Shown piece after piece: positions 23,047 through 32,964 of a stretch of DNA of 64,000 nt (positions are counted from its first letter, which is position 1; each line of letters starts with the position of its first letter). The notes beneath the pieces are model-generated. The model did not search any database. It saw only the letters and a list, made by a program, of their open reading frames with translations, and was not told the DNA's origin. The stretch covers positions 25,959,766 through 26,023,765 of the forward strand of contig NC_088650.1 in the NCBI RefSeq assembly GCF_964019385.1, written 5' to 3'. The position numbers and the translations under genes are program-made. Source of the DNA: Sycon ciliatum. Taxonomy: Eukaryota; Porifera; Calcarea; Leucosolenida; Sycettidae.

Positions 23047-25827
23047 CTAACTGTGGATGGTACAGTTAGGACTGTAGGACTGTTGTGCTACCAGATATGA
23101 GTACTGACTACTTGGCCTGGCTGGATCACACAATGGCTGCAACCACACGCCAATCCCGTTGTGGCTACTGTTGTCATCTACGGCCGTGACAAACTCCTTG
23201 GCCTCACTCTCAGTGACTTCTGTGAAGTCATTGCCGTGGAGCTGTAGGGTGTCCAGCTGTTTCCATTGTTGCAGAGCCTTTGCAATGTGTGGGAGAACCG
23301 GTGATGTCAAGCCGCACTTGAGCAAGACAACCTCAACCATGGCCCTGCAGCGGACCAGTACGTCGCACAGCTTCTCAACAGCGAGATTGCCCAGGGAAGG
23401 GTTGTCGTGGAGCCTGAAGATCCGCAGCTTCATGCTATGCGCCAGGGACTCTGCCAGTGCTATGCCTGCCCTTTCGGTGATGCAGCAGTCAATGAAGCTG
23501 AGGCATTGGAGCTGCTCGCATGGCTTCAAGGCCAAGGCATGGATGATTGGTGGTGTGATGTCGGAGCACTTGTAGATGTCCAGGTCCTCCAGTCTACGGT
23601 GTGAACACGATATCGCAGAACATATGACGTCATTCAAGCGGCATGATGCAGTCAAAACATCACGTACGTAGATTTTCTTGATTTCACTACACTGTGCAAG
23701 TGATGAGGGGAACTGGCTAGCTGTCTTGTCAGACCATTTTTTCACCCAGATATCAGTGACCGCACCTGAGTGGTGCTGAACCACGCTGTCGATGGAGCGG
23801 TGCACTGCTGGCTGCCGACGTCCATCGACATCAAGCTGACACGAAGAGAGTAGGGCGCTGATAACGGGTAGGCCGGGCTTGGCAGGTTCTTGGTGAATGA
23901 TGAACTCTGAGTAGCACCGGAAGCATAGCACATGCAGGCCTTCATCAATGTCTTTTGAATCTGGCAGCTGGATACATGATTGCTTTCTATCATACACATA
24001 CTTGCGTTCAGCTAGACTCTTCTCACAGTGCTGTTGCAGCTTGGGGCTCACATTTCCCAGCGCCTGCAGGAGACTGTCGGGAGTGGCCTCAGACTGACTT
24101 GAAGACAACTCTTGCCACTCCAGTAAGAGTACTTCAAAGAATGCGGCATCACACAGAGACGGTGAATTATTCTGCCTCAGTATTGCTTTAACGTGTTCCG
24201 TCCCGCTCATATCTTGGTCAGGCAAATGGCCGCAAAGGAGCTCCTCGGCAAGTTGAAAAATCCGAGCGCCTTCCAGAACATCACACATGACAGGGATAAA
24301 GTTGGCTGGGAACGGATCGGTGGTGGAAAACTCTAACAAATCCTCCACACCTTGCCATGTTCGTGTCTTCTTTGTCGTTAGAAGTGAGTACAGCAGGAAC
24401 GGAACAAGCTCAGCATTCAACTGTGCACACAATAACACCCAGAAGGCTTGGAGATGAGGGCTATTTGCTCCTAGGCTCTCGACAAGTCGGACAAGTCGGG
24501 CCTCGGTCATATGTGGATATTCGGCCCAGTAGAGAGCAGCCAGATACTCTTGGATGGTCGAATGGCTGAATCGCCATTGCTGGATGCAGTGGCCGGCATG
24601 GCTGTCTGATTCTTCACAGGCCACAAACAGACCGAGTCGAATGGCCTCCTTGCTGATGTTCTGTTCCTGAAGGTTCTCTTCGCTGAAGATCAATTGTTTC
24701 TTTCTGAGCATGTAGAAGGCAAACTTTCCAATCTCCAAGATCAGCTTGCGAATCCTCTTGGGAATGCACCCCCACTTGTCAAACTTGCACGCGTTTGCGG
24801 GATCTGCCCGCTTGGCAATTTGCAGCAGCATGCGGGTGAAAACGTCTGCCACGCATCGAGGAACGGAGCTATCACTGTGATGCAGCAGCATACATGTTTC
24901 TTTGGCTATGAACGGAGTAGCCATCATGCCGCAGAGATAGTCTGATTTTACCACCTCGCCAATCAGCCTACCTGCCTTTTCCGCATTCAGCACTTTCTTG
25001 ATGTAAGGTTCAATATCATCACGTCGAAATCCCGCCAGCTCGATTTGCTGATAGAAGTGTGCCATCTGCGACAAACCGAAGATATCGGCACATAGACGTG
25101 ACGTGACTATCAGTCGGATGCCTCGCAGCTCTGTTCCCTGAAGTATGTCCCTCACAAAACTGCTGCAACCTGCTAGGCTGGCCTCATCTAATCCATCTAG
25201 AACAAGACACAGGCAGGCTGGCTGGGCACGTATGTAATCACAGATCACTTGCTGGTCTCCGGGGTTTACTCCGATTCCGCCCAGGCCGAGAAGTTCCCTC
25301 AGTGAGCCTGCTCCCTGAACATCTCTGTGATGCAGCTCCCTAGCGACAACCAACAACCTGTTCTTCCATAACAAGCCATTTGCCCATTTCATCGGTGCTG
25401 CTTTGGTCATTATGAACGTTTTGCCGCAACCAGTACTGGCAAAGATTAGCGTTCCAACAGTTGATCCTCGCTCCTCCAATTCTTCAGGGACATCCCTCGA
25501 AATTGCATCCAACCCTGTCAGCCGCAAACTGTCTCCTGCCTGGCTAAATACATGTTCGACTCTCCACAGATCAAAGCACGATGCGAACTGTTCCTTCGGA
25601 TTAAACTCCTCTGCAAGGGCATTCTTAGGCAACATAACCAGATTGTCAATGAAGATATTCTGCACTGTTGGTACAAAGCCGTCGGGCAACATTCCCAGTG
25701 GGAAGGTGTCCTGCGCACTGAGGTACCGTTCAACTAGTCGCTCCCGGTATTCTTCCACTTCGCGAGGTAGGTCTACCTTCGTATCGTTCTCGGCAGTATC
25801 TCCAAGACCACTAGGACCAGTTCCCAT
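23047..25827 (-). CDS. NACHT-LRR (NLR-like) innate immune receptor
   Basis: A single uninterrupted frame of 926 codons. Residues about 126-300 form a NACHT NTPase: Walker A ASTGCGKT (130-137), Walker B LCLVLDGLDEA (206-216) and sensor IRLIVTSR (237-244), followed by the usual winged-helix region. The C-terminal fifth (roughly residues 745-890) has leucine-rich repeats of the ribonuclease-inhibitor type, for example LEDLDIYKCSDITPPIIHAL. Family knowledge: NLRs are cytosolic sensors that oligomerise through NACHT. The first 120 residues show no CARD, DEATH or PYD domain that I recognise. The ATG is supported by an in-frame TGA 21 bases upstream; an upstream exon with an effector domain cannot be excluded. 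Composition and length look like a functional gene. Confidence 0.92.
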   Translation of the reverse strand: MGTGPSGLGDTAENDTKVDLPREVEEYRERLVERYLSAQDTFPLGMLPDGFVPTVQNIFIDNLVMLPKNALAEEFNPKEQFASCFDLWRVEHVFSQAGDSLRLTGLDAISRDVPEELEERGSTVGTLIFASTGCGKTFIMTKAAPMKWANGLLWKNRLLVVARELHHRDVQGAGSLRELLGLGGIGVNPGDQQVICDYIRAQPACLCLVLDGLDEASLAGCSSFVRDILQGTELRGIRLIVTSRLCADIFGLSQMAHFYQQIELAGFRRDDIEPYIKKVLNAEKAGRLIGEVVKSDYLCGMMATPFIAKETCMLLHHSDSSVPRCVADVFTRMLLQIAKRADPANACKFDKWGCIPKRIRKLILEIGKFAFYMLRKKQLIFSEENLQEQNISKEAIRLGLFVACEESDSHAGHCIQQWRFSHSTIQEYLAALYWAEYPHMTEARLVRLVESLGANSPHLQAFWVLLCAQLNAELVPFLLYSLLTTKKTRTWQGVEDLLEFSTTDPFPANFIPVMCDVLEGARIFQLAEELLCGHLPDQDMSGTEHVKAILRQNNSPSLCDAAFFEVLLLEWQELSSSQSEATPDSLLQALGNVSPKLQQHCEKSLAERKYVYDRKQSCIQLPDSKDIDEGLHVLCFRCYSEFIIHQEPAKPGLPVISALLSSCQLDVDGRRQPAVHRSIDSVVQHHSGAVTDIWVKKWSDKTASQFPSSLAQCSEIKKIYVRDVLTASCRLNDVICSAISCSHRRLEDLDIYKCSDITPPIIHALALKPCEQLQCLSFIDCCITERAGIALAESLAHSMKLRIFRLHDNPSLGNLAVEKLCDVLVRCRAMVEVVLLKCGLTSPVLPHIAKALQQWKQLDTLQLHGNDFTEVTESEAKEFVTAVDDNSSHNGIGVWLQPLCDPARPSSQYSYLVAQQSYSPNCTIHS

Positions 25828-26349
25828 GTCGGATTTTGATTTTTTTCACCCCTTTCTCCTCGGCTCATACTAAGTATACCTTATCGATCGGCACAACTAT
25901 TCTGGAAGTATTTCGTTGCATGTTCCGCTAAGTAAGTTAGTTAGCGGGACTGGCTCGCAAATGCTAGAGAGAGGGAGGACTGGGGTAAGTAGTTTGTGCG
26001 GCGGGGCAAGGACTACGTCTAGCGTCTGTGCATCAACCGACACCACAAAATGAAAAAAGAAAATAATATAAACATATCCAGCCCCAAATAAAAATACAGC
26101 ACGGATCGGAGGCGTCGCGTTCCGGTTGTTCAGCTGGCCACGTGGCATGTGCGGGGTCTAGACCCGGTCTCGGTCGTGTCCGTAGTACAGTACTACTTTT
26201 CTTTTTTTTTCTCTCTTTTCGGCAAGATATCTTTACGCCCATGTTTCTGTAGCTAGCTACCGTATAAGCATGGTCCTTTATTTTTTCAATGACAATGTAC
26301 CTAGTACCTCCGCCCCCGCGGCCCGTGCTACTAATAATAATTTATCACT
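25828..26349. other. Region upstream of NLR gene, nothing assigned
   Basis: Likely contains the promoter or 5' UTR of the NLR gene. No TATA box or coding exon could be supported. Confidence 0.35.
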
Positions 26350-26355
26350 CGCTTA

Positions 26356-26605
26356 GTGTTGACTCCCATTGATTTTCGCTATCTAAGCAGTCAAGTGCCA
26401 CTCCCGGTATGGTTTCCATTCCATTGCGTATCTTGGTGCCGACAGGTGGAATGCGCTGCCTCCATCTTGTCGCCTGTCCGAGTCGCCTGCTTTGTTTCGC
26501 GCTCACACAAAGTCTCATTTAGGGTTCCCAGTAAAAAGGCAACATTGCCTGTTGGGAAATCCCTAACAAAATAAGAAAAAATTAATAATAATAATAATAA
26601 TGTGG
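26356..26605 (+). mobile_element. LINE 3' end with (ATA)n tail
   Basis: A short frame reads WNALPPS and continues to a stop in the style of the C terminus of LINE ORF2 (WN-LP motif), followed by AATAAGAAAAAATTA and an (ATA)n tail at about 26583-26602. Strongly 5'-truncated copy, family not determined. Confidence 0.5.
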
Positions 26606-26716
26606 AAGAGAAAAAAGACATAATTATTATGGATACGAGTTAAGAGTAACTCTCCACCACTGTAACATGATACTATAATACAGTCAGAAAGTTTTTTTTC
26701 TCTTCCACATTATTGG

Positions 26717-27300
26717 AAAGGCTTCCTGTCTGAAGCCTTTCCATACTCGTACTCGATGTTCCAGTTTTGTGACACGAGAATGGCACGAGAATTAGTGTAC
26801 CGCTGAGTGTACCGCTATACACGTGGTCGACACGTAGTCGCTAGTCGACACGTTGTTGATACTTTTTTGACACGTGACCCCGTCAACGGTCTGCTTTGTG
26901 CCAATGCCACTCGGTAAACGCCGATGTCGCGTACGACAAAGACGACTATCCCGTACGCGAAATAGTTGAGAATTGCATGACGTGGACCTGACGGCAAGGA
27001 CAACTGCGAGAAGGCTTCCTGTCTGAAGCCTTTCCATACTGGTACTCGATGTTCCAGTTTTGTGACACGAGAATGGCACGAGAATTAGTGTACCGCTGAG
27101 TGTACCGCTATACACGTGGTCGACACGTAGTCGACACGTTGTTGATACTTTTTTGACACGTGACCCCGCGCTTTGTGCCAATGCCACTCGGTAAACGCCG
27201 ATGTCGCGTACGACAAAGACGACTATCCCGTACGCGAAATAGTTGAGAATTGCATGACGTGGACCTGACGGCAAGGACAACTGCGAGGAGGCCCCTTTCG
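26717..27300. repeat. Tandem duplication of about 290 bp
   Basis: The block starting GGCTTCCTGTCTGAAGCC at about 26719 recurs at about 27012 with only small differences. It ends just before the left target duplication of the palindromic element. A related single copy flanks the other side of that element (45487-45562), which shows this is the repeat the element inserted into. Confidence 0.8.
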
Positions 27301-27444
27301 GTACCCCTGACGGGAAGGAGAACTGCAGAAGTCGACGAAGTCGAACGAGGAGGCCCCTTTTCCGTACCCCATACTGCAAAGTGCCATTGATGGATACCTT
27401 TTGCACCTGAGTAGTAAGTGCGGGGCAGGTTCTGGCACACTTTT

Positions 27445-27611
27445 TGACCTTTGACCTTTGGGCCAAATAAGGCACACTGTGTCGGTCGTGCTGGGTCTGG
27501 CCCCGGGACTTCCCCCAGGGTTTGACCTTTGACCTTTGGGTTAAACAAGGCACACTGTGTCGGGCGCGTTTGGTCTGGCCCCGGAACTCCCCAGAGTTTG
27601 ACCTTTGACCC
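27445..27611. promoter_or_regulatory. Three DR1 nuclear-receptor sites in left terminal repeat
   Basis: TGACCTTTGACC(T/C) occurs at 27445-27457, 27523-27535 and 27599-27611. On the other strand this is (A/G)GGTCAAAGGTCA, the DR1 consensus bound by RXR, HNF4 and COUP-TF class receptors. The first two lie in an imperfect duplication of about 78 bp. Sequence match is certain; binding is inference. Confidence 0.6.
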
Positions 27612-27720
27612 CTGGCATGCCATAAATGTCATCATGTTCTTTTCCGTGGCGAACGTGCACTTGTGCACGTTCGGTGCATTCGCACCGGGGAGTAGTAAAA
27701 TACGTACTATTCCCTGATTT

Positions 27721-27937
27721 GCACATCGTAGATGTGCAGTGACATATTGCGCATGCGTGCATACGCACGCGGAGCGTGTGACCTTCAGTGGTCCTATGCG
27801 TGTGGAAAAGACGCAGTGCAACACAAGGTGTACTAGTACACGTGTCATTATACTACTCCCTGATTCGCACTTCGTAGATGTGCAGCAAACAAGTTCACGT
27901 TCCTTGCATTCGTTTTATTCGCACATCGTAGATGTGC
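27721..27937. promoter_or_regulatory. Repeated short hairpins in left terminal repeat
   Basis: GCACATCGTAGATGTGC or its one-base variant occurs at 27721-27737, 27867-27883 and 27921-27937. Each is a 7-bp stem with a GTA-type loop. The first two are preceded by CCCTGATT(T/C) and an AGTAGTA/TACTACT word as at the element end. Mirror copies lie at 44430-44446, 44484-44500 and 44630-44646. Possible protein-binding sites for replication or integration. Confidence 0.55.
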
Positions 27938-28411
27938 ACTGATTGACAAGTTGCCCATGCAGAGCATACCTAATCGGCTTTTCGATCGAGAATGTTCAAA
28001 TTCGGCCATATTATGAGCTCCAAGATCAGAATTCGGCTCAACATAGTACTTGAAGTCACCGCTCCCATTACGTCATGTACATTTACATTTTAGCTTGCCG
28101 TGGTTGGCTATCACCTGACCTCTCATGTTTATTGGCAGTCTTCGGACGGGCCAGGAGATGTTGAATAAATAAATAAATAAATAAGCATACACCCTGTTGA
28201 AGCACTGAAGCTTCGGTTTTCGGGGAATTCAACATGCGAATTTTTGAAAATTCGGCGAAAAGATGGGTAATTTCTTCAAAACCACTGTTTTCGGCGAATT
28301 TTTCGCCCGGCCGATTAGGGAAATGCCTACTGTCCATGCAGGTCCATTAGATGCAAATTTCTATTTTGATCAGGATACACAACAGAACAACAAGGACAAT
28401 CAAGGCTTGTT

Positions 28412-28455
28412 TGCTGCTACTTTAAGTTTCATGCTTACGCAATCATCAGGCAACA
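28412..28455 (-). ncRNA. Hammerhead ribozyme, left arm
   Basis: Inverted copy of the motif at 43912-43955 and unchanged in its core: CTGATGA, a short stem II, GAAA, a 2-bp stem III with UAA loop, and UA at the cleavage site. Stem I is 6 bp with one G-U pair. Confidence 0.65.
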
Positions 28456-28739
28456 TGAATGGGTACATCCTTCGGTGATCAGGATACAGTTAGAATCAAC
28501 CGGCTACGCCCGGAGTATCATGCATTAAAACAATTATTGAAGGGGTGTCACAGTGAAGCAGTGTTGCTACGCACCACAAATCCCCTCTGCACTGCATCGA
28601 ATCTATACTGGAGAATCCAGAGTGACCAGCAAAGAGTCACAACCCGCGGGTATCCAGTCACACTAAGGCATATCCACCATTCCCCACATATTCACTGTAA
28701 CAAAACACAATACTGTTTACTATAATGCACTTTTATTTA

Positions 28740-28830
28740 AATGGACTTGGATGAGTCTGTAGAAGAGAACACAATGCACGCACACGCACGCATGCGCGGG
28801 CACACACACACACACACACACATCTAGGTT
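28740..28830. repeat. (CA)n tract, left arm (mirror 43537-43627)
   Basis: CACACGCACGCATGCG followed by about 10 CA units at about 28799-28822, with an inverted copy near 43545-43568. Confidence 0.8.
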
Positions 28831-29481
28831 ATAGTGCTATACACGTATCTAGGGTTTAGGAGGCACGAGAATATGTCGAAGCACCCACGCATACCCCTTC
28901 ATGCAGTGTACTTCACGTCTTCAGTAGCCCAACACATTACGACTGCTCAGGACCATCACAAAACACATTACGACCGCTCAGGACCATCACAAAACACTAC
29001 ACACTGTTACTACACTGCATACACAGTTGCTACACTACGCCTGTTACAAGTACTTACAAATAATTTTGAAAACAAATGGCACATCCCGAAGACGGCAGCT
29101 AGCTCCAGACCTTCATACATACATCATCATCATCTGTAAAACCAAGCATGAGCGCACACAAACACTATTAGTGTCACGAATACGGAAGCAGGGTGAGACA
29201 AGAGGATACGAAACAAGTAAGTATCGCTATAACGAGGGGGATAAGTATACATGTAGACAGAGCAGTGCTTACTTACAGGGTCCGGATACGCTCCATGGCG
29301 TCCCGGTAGTCGGACTGCAACAGCAGCCCGACTTGCCGGCCCTCCCAGTAACGGGTTCGATGGGCCGCACCCGCCAGGTGTGCGGCCACGGCCTGGCCTC
29401 CCACCAGCCTTTCTCCACTGTAAAAACGAAAGAAACCGCAGAAAGCACAGTGTCATAGAGCTCTTTTGTTGGGGGAGAGAG

Positions 29482-29751
29482 CTAGGAGCACTGCACACTT
29501 ACCATTTGTCACAATATATTATAAGAAAGAGGCGGCGCTTGACGCACCGCCTCAGGTGCTGAAACAGGGGTATAACTCCTGTAAGTTCCACACCGCAGTG
29601 ACATGTGAAAGCCATACTAGGAGCACTGCACACTTACCATTTGTCACAATATATTATAAGAAAGAGGCGGCGCTTGACGCACCGCCTCAGGTGCTGAAAC
29701 AGGGGTATAACTCCTGTAAGTTCCACACCGCAGTGACATGTGAAAGCCATA
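29482..29751. repeat. 135-bp tandem duplication with GC hairpin, left arm
   Basis: Two nearly identical units (29482-29616, 29617-29751). Each contains GAGGCGG...CCGCCTC, which can form a 7-bp GC stem, and CAGGAGTT-type inverted words. Mirror copy at about 40444-40713. No coding function visible. Confidence 0.8.
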
Positions 29752-30066
29752 CTGGAATGATACTGAAGTGAAGGTGTGAACCGCAAAGCAAGGCCTTTAC
29801 CTTCTTCCTGTCGAATTCGCTCTCCAGCTGCATAACGACATCATCCGCTAAAATCCAATCATACCAAGTAATGCAAAGGTCATCAGTTGACCTTTTGGAC
29901 TTTTCAACTCTTATCCAAAACCACCAAGAGGAAAAAAAAACCAGGATAATAATAATAATCTTTATTTCAGGATTACCCAAAGGCTAACGCCTATCTGGGG
30001 ATGAAGAAGACGTCAGTTGTAGAAGCGTTTGTGGAGGAGTTGTTACATTATTCTCAGTAAATAGAT

Positions 30067-30354
30067 ATGGCTGATACATTCGGTGTAGACGTGGACGACC
30101 GGTCGTGGTCTCTCACCACGGGTCCTTTACTAATAGAAAGGCGGACGTCAATAAGAACTGTTGTGGACTTGGCAGATCAAAACGCGCAGCAAGAAATTTG
30201 GCACGTCGATGGTAGACTCCATCGGGAGGACGGACCAGCTCTTGTTGATAGTAGGGGAGTGTCCGCCTGGTGCTATGGAGGTCGCCTTCATCGCGTTAAT
30301 GAACCTGCTTGGATAGGACGGGGTAGCATCGAGTACTACCTCAACGGCGTCTAG
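30067..30354 (+). CDS. HREDGPA-repeat protein frame, left arm
   Basis: 95-codon frame with degenerate repeats of the form W-x3-G-x-L-H-R-x2-x-P-A: IWHVDGRLHREDGPALVDS, then AWCYGGRLHRVNEPAWIGR and YYLNGV at its end. Such HR-x-GPA repeats are known in proteins of giant viruses (mimivirus and marseillevirus groups). Function is unknown. It lies upstream of a second frame of the same repeat type that ends in a RING domain (30422-30850). Part of the virus-like element; treated as fossil. Confidence 0.55.
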   Translation: MADTFGVDVDDRSWSLTTGPLLIERRTSIRTVVDLADQNAQQEIWHVDGRLHREDGPALVDSRGVSAWCYGGRLHRVNEPAWIGRGSIEYYLNGV

Positions 30355-30421
30355 AGCCGGCGGTCCTGCAGTCAGTTATTGTGACGCCACATACTGTATT
30401 CTACGGTGGTATCACCACGGA

Positions 30422-30850
30422 ATGCTCCACAGGGAGAATGCGCCAGCGGTGATACGCAGGGAAGGTAACAATCGTGTACGGGAGTGGTACCGATACAACC
30501 TTCGGCATAGGGAAGATGGACCTGCTTTCATCTCTCAGGAGGAGGAGGGTATCTATCAGTGGTACCTCAACGGGGTGTATTACGGTGACCACCATCAAGA
30601 CCAGGCAATACACCCCATGGAGCTGCAGTACACCAATGTAGTACCTACTAAGGTAGACTCGTCAGCAATAAGTCATGAGTCCATTTGTGTGATTTGTCAG
30701 GATACCCTGGACCGTCCTCTATCCAAGTTGGAGTGCGGTCATGAATTTCACTTCCACTGTATGAAGCAGTGGATCAGTTCTACCCCCAGCCCTACTTGCC
30801 TAACCTGCCGCTACTCCATGACTGCTGAGGACTTGGTTGAGTTCTTGTAG
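30422..30850 (+). CDS. HREDGPA-repeat plus RING-H2 protein frame, left arm
   Basis: 142-codon frame. The N-terminal part continues the repeat pattern (MLHRENAPAVIRREG, LRHREDGPAFISQ, YQWYLNGVYYG). The C-terminal part is a RING-H2 finger: C-x2-C (ICVICQ), C-x-H-x2-H-x2-C (CGHEFHFHC), W, then C-x2-C (CLTC). RING-H2 proteins act as E3 ubiquitin ligases; the repeats might bind the target. The inverted copy at 39345-39773 is identical in translation, which argues for recent duplication or constraint. Confidence 0.7.
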   Translation: MLHRENAPAVIRREGNNRVREWYRYNLRHREDGPAFISQEEEGIYQWYLNGVYYGDHHQDQAIHPMELQYTNVVPTKVDSSAISHESICVICQDTLDRPLSKLECGHEFHFHCMKQWISSTPSPTCLTCRYSMTAEDLVEFL

Positions 30851-30936
30851 TAATACATGACACAGCTGCATGTAGGCGACTACGAATGACCAGTCATGTG
30901 CTACAGATGGACACGGACACGCCACCCTAAGTAGCC

Positions 30937-31161
30937 ATGAGCGGCTATTTGGACAAGGACAACAAAGCACCTCGTGGGCGGCCAAGGTTGACACTAGCCA
31001 CAAGTCTGGTCGCTCAGTTGAATAAGCTGGGTGTGCCCATGAAGACCATGGAAGACCTTTCCAGGTGCCGACAACATGCAGAGGACAAGACAGACTGGAA
31101 GAAACTGTGCAGCTCGACACTCGAGGACAAATCAGTATCAGCATCTACTACACCTTGCTGA
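30937..31161 (+). pseudogene. Retroelement C-terminal fragment, left arm
   Basis: Translation RGRPRLTLATSLVAQLNKL followed by a conserved-looking DW-x-LC segment resembles the extreme C terminus of LINE-type ORF2 proteins (GRP-x-L motif). It is followed by an AT-rich (TTA)n stretch at about 31230-31243. Mirror copy 39034-39258. A remnant carried inside the palindrome, older than the palindrome because both arms have it. Confidence 0.45.
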
Positions 31162-31307
31162 TGATGCTCACAAGACAGAAGTGGGAAAAACACTGAATTT
31201 CTTTATTTAGTGCTCAACTACGCGAAATGTGTTATTATTATTATACATGTTCAACTGTACTCCGTCTGGCTGACTGCCATTCTCTACCACACATTACCGG
31301 ACACTGT

Positions 31308-32519
31308 TGTGGTTGTCGTCGTTATCGTCGTCGTTGTTGATGTTGTAGTCGGTTGTTGTCGTCGTTATCGTCGTCGTTGTTGATGTTGTTATTGGTTGTT
31401 GCTGTCGGTTGTTGCCGGTTGTTGTTGGTTGTTGTTGGTTGTTGTTGGTTGTTGTTGATGTTGTTGTCGGTTGTTGTCGTCGTTATCGTCGTCGTTGTTG
31501 ATGCTGTTATTGGTTGTTGCTGTCGGTTGTTGGTTGTTATTGTTGATTGTTGTCGGTTGTTGTTGGCTGTTGGATGTTGTTGTCGGTTGTTGTTGGTTGT
31601 TGCTGGTTATTGTTGGTTGTTGTTGGGTCTTGTTGGGCGTTGTTGGTTGTTGTCGGTTGTTGTCAGGTGTTGTTGGTTGTTGTTGGTTGTTGTTGTCGGT
31701 TGTTGTCGGTTGTTGGGTGTTGTTGTCGGTTGTTGGGTGTTGTTGTCGGTTGTTGGGTGTTGTTGTTGGTTGGTGTTGGTTGGTGTTGGTTGTTGTTGGT
31801 TGTTGTCGGTTGTTGTCCGTTGTTGTTGGCTGTTGTTGGTTGTTGTTGGCTGTTGTTGGTTGTTGTTGTTGTTTGTTGTTGTCGGTTGTTGGTTGTTGTT
31901 GTTTGTTGTTGTTGGTTGTAGTTGGTTGTTGTCAGTTGTAGTTGGTTGTTGGATGTTGTTGTTGGTTGTTGTCGGTTGTTGTCAGTTGTTGTTGGTTTTT
32001 GTTGGTTGTTGTTGGCTGTTGTTGGTTGTTGTTGGTTGTTGTTGGTTGTTGTTGTTTGTTGTTGTCGGTTGTTGGTTGTTGTTGTTTGTTGTTGTTGGTT
32101 GTAGTTGGTTGTTGTCAGTTGTTGTTGGTTGTTGGATGTATCTGTCGGTTGTTGTCGGTTGTTGTCGGTTGTTGTCGGTTGTTGTCGGTTGTTGTTGGTT
32201 GTTGTTGGCTGTTGTTGGTTGTTTTTGGTTGTTGGATGTTGTTGTCGGTTGTTGTCGGTTGTTGTTGGTTGTTGTTGGCTGTTGTTGGTTGTTGTTGGTT
32301 GTTGTTGGTTGTTGTTGTTTGTTGTTGGCGGTTGTTGTTGTTGTTGTTTGTTGTTGTTGTTGGTTGTAGTTGGTTGTTGTCAGTTGTTGTTGGTTGTTGG
32401 ATGTTGTTGTCGGTTGTTGTCGGTTGTTGTCGGTTGTTGTCGGTTGTTGTTGGTTGTTGTTGGCTGTTGTTGGCTGTTTTTGGTTGTTGTTGGTTGTTGT
32501 CGGTTGTTGTCGGTTGTTG
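31308..32519. repeat. 10-bp satellite array, left arm
   Basis: About 1.2 kb of GGTTGTTGT(T/C) decamers with short insertions. Since 10 is not a multiple of three and the unit lacks stops, all three frames stay open on this strand and give long Gly/Cys/Val/Leu-rich peptides; on the other strand they read Asn/Gln/Thr/Pro. These are not genes by themselves. Confidence 0.93.
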
Positions 32520-32964
32520 TGTTTTAATCGTTATTTTGTTCATTACCCAGGAGGATGTTGCTATGATCCAGTACCATTTTTTCGCATATATGAGACATGT
32601 TTGTGTAACGTTAGTGTGACGTGGGGTCTGCTGATTGGATGTGAGGTGGTGAGAGTATGCTGATTGGCCGATAACAATTAGTGGAAGGGATAAAGTAATG
32701 CGCTGCTTGTGCAGCGTAACCAAACACATGGTCTGTGGGAAACACCCTAGTAAAATAAATAAAAATAATAATAACATGAATTGCCACCGGCACTTGAGAG
32801 ACTCGAGCCCCGCCACCTTGTTCAAATCGGACTTGGTAGCTTCATACTGGAACTTAATCTTCTTCTTTTTGAGGTATGACCGTACAAAACGCGCTTGGAT
32901 TTTTTCATTTTTTTTTATTTTTTTTTATTTTTTTTATTTTTTATTTTTTTCATTGCAACTTTTT

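Noticed and set aside
29330-29400. tRNA-like B-box GGGTTCGATGGG
   Set aside because: No A-box or cloverleaf partner; sequence is GC-rich and otherwise unlike a tRNA.
31160-31200. Hammerhead ribozyme at CTGATGATGCTC
   Set aside because: No GAAA at the required place and no stem I partner.
31353-32619. Long open frames of Val/Leu/Cys or Asn/Gln/Thr peptides
   Set aside because: They arise from the 10-bp satellite, which has no stop in any frame on one strand; three overlapping frames are open at once.
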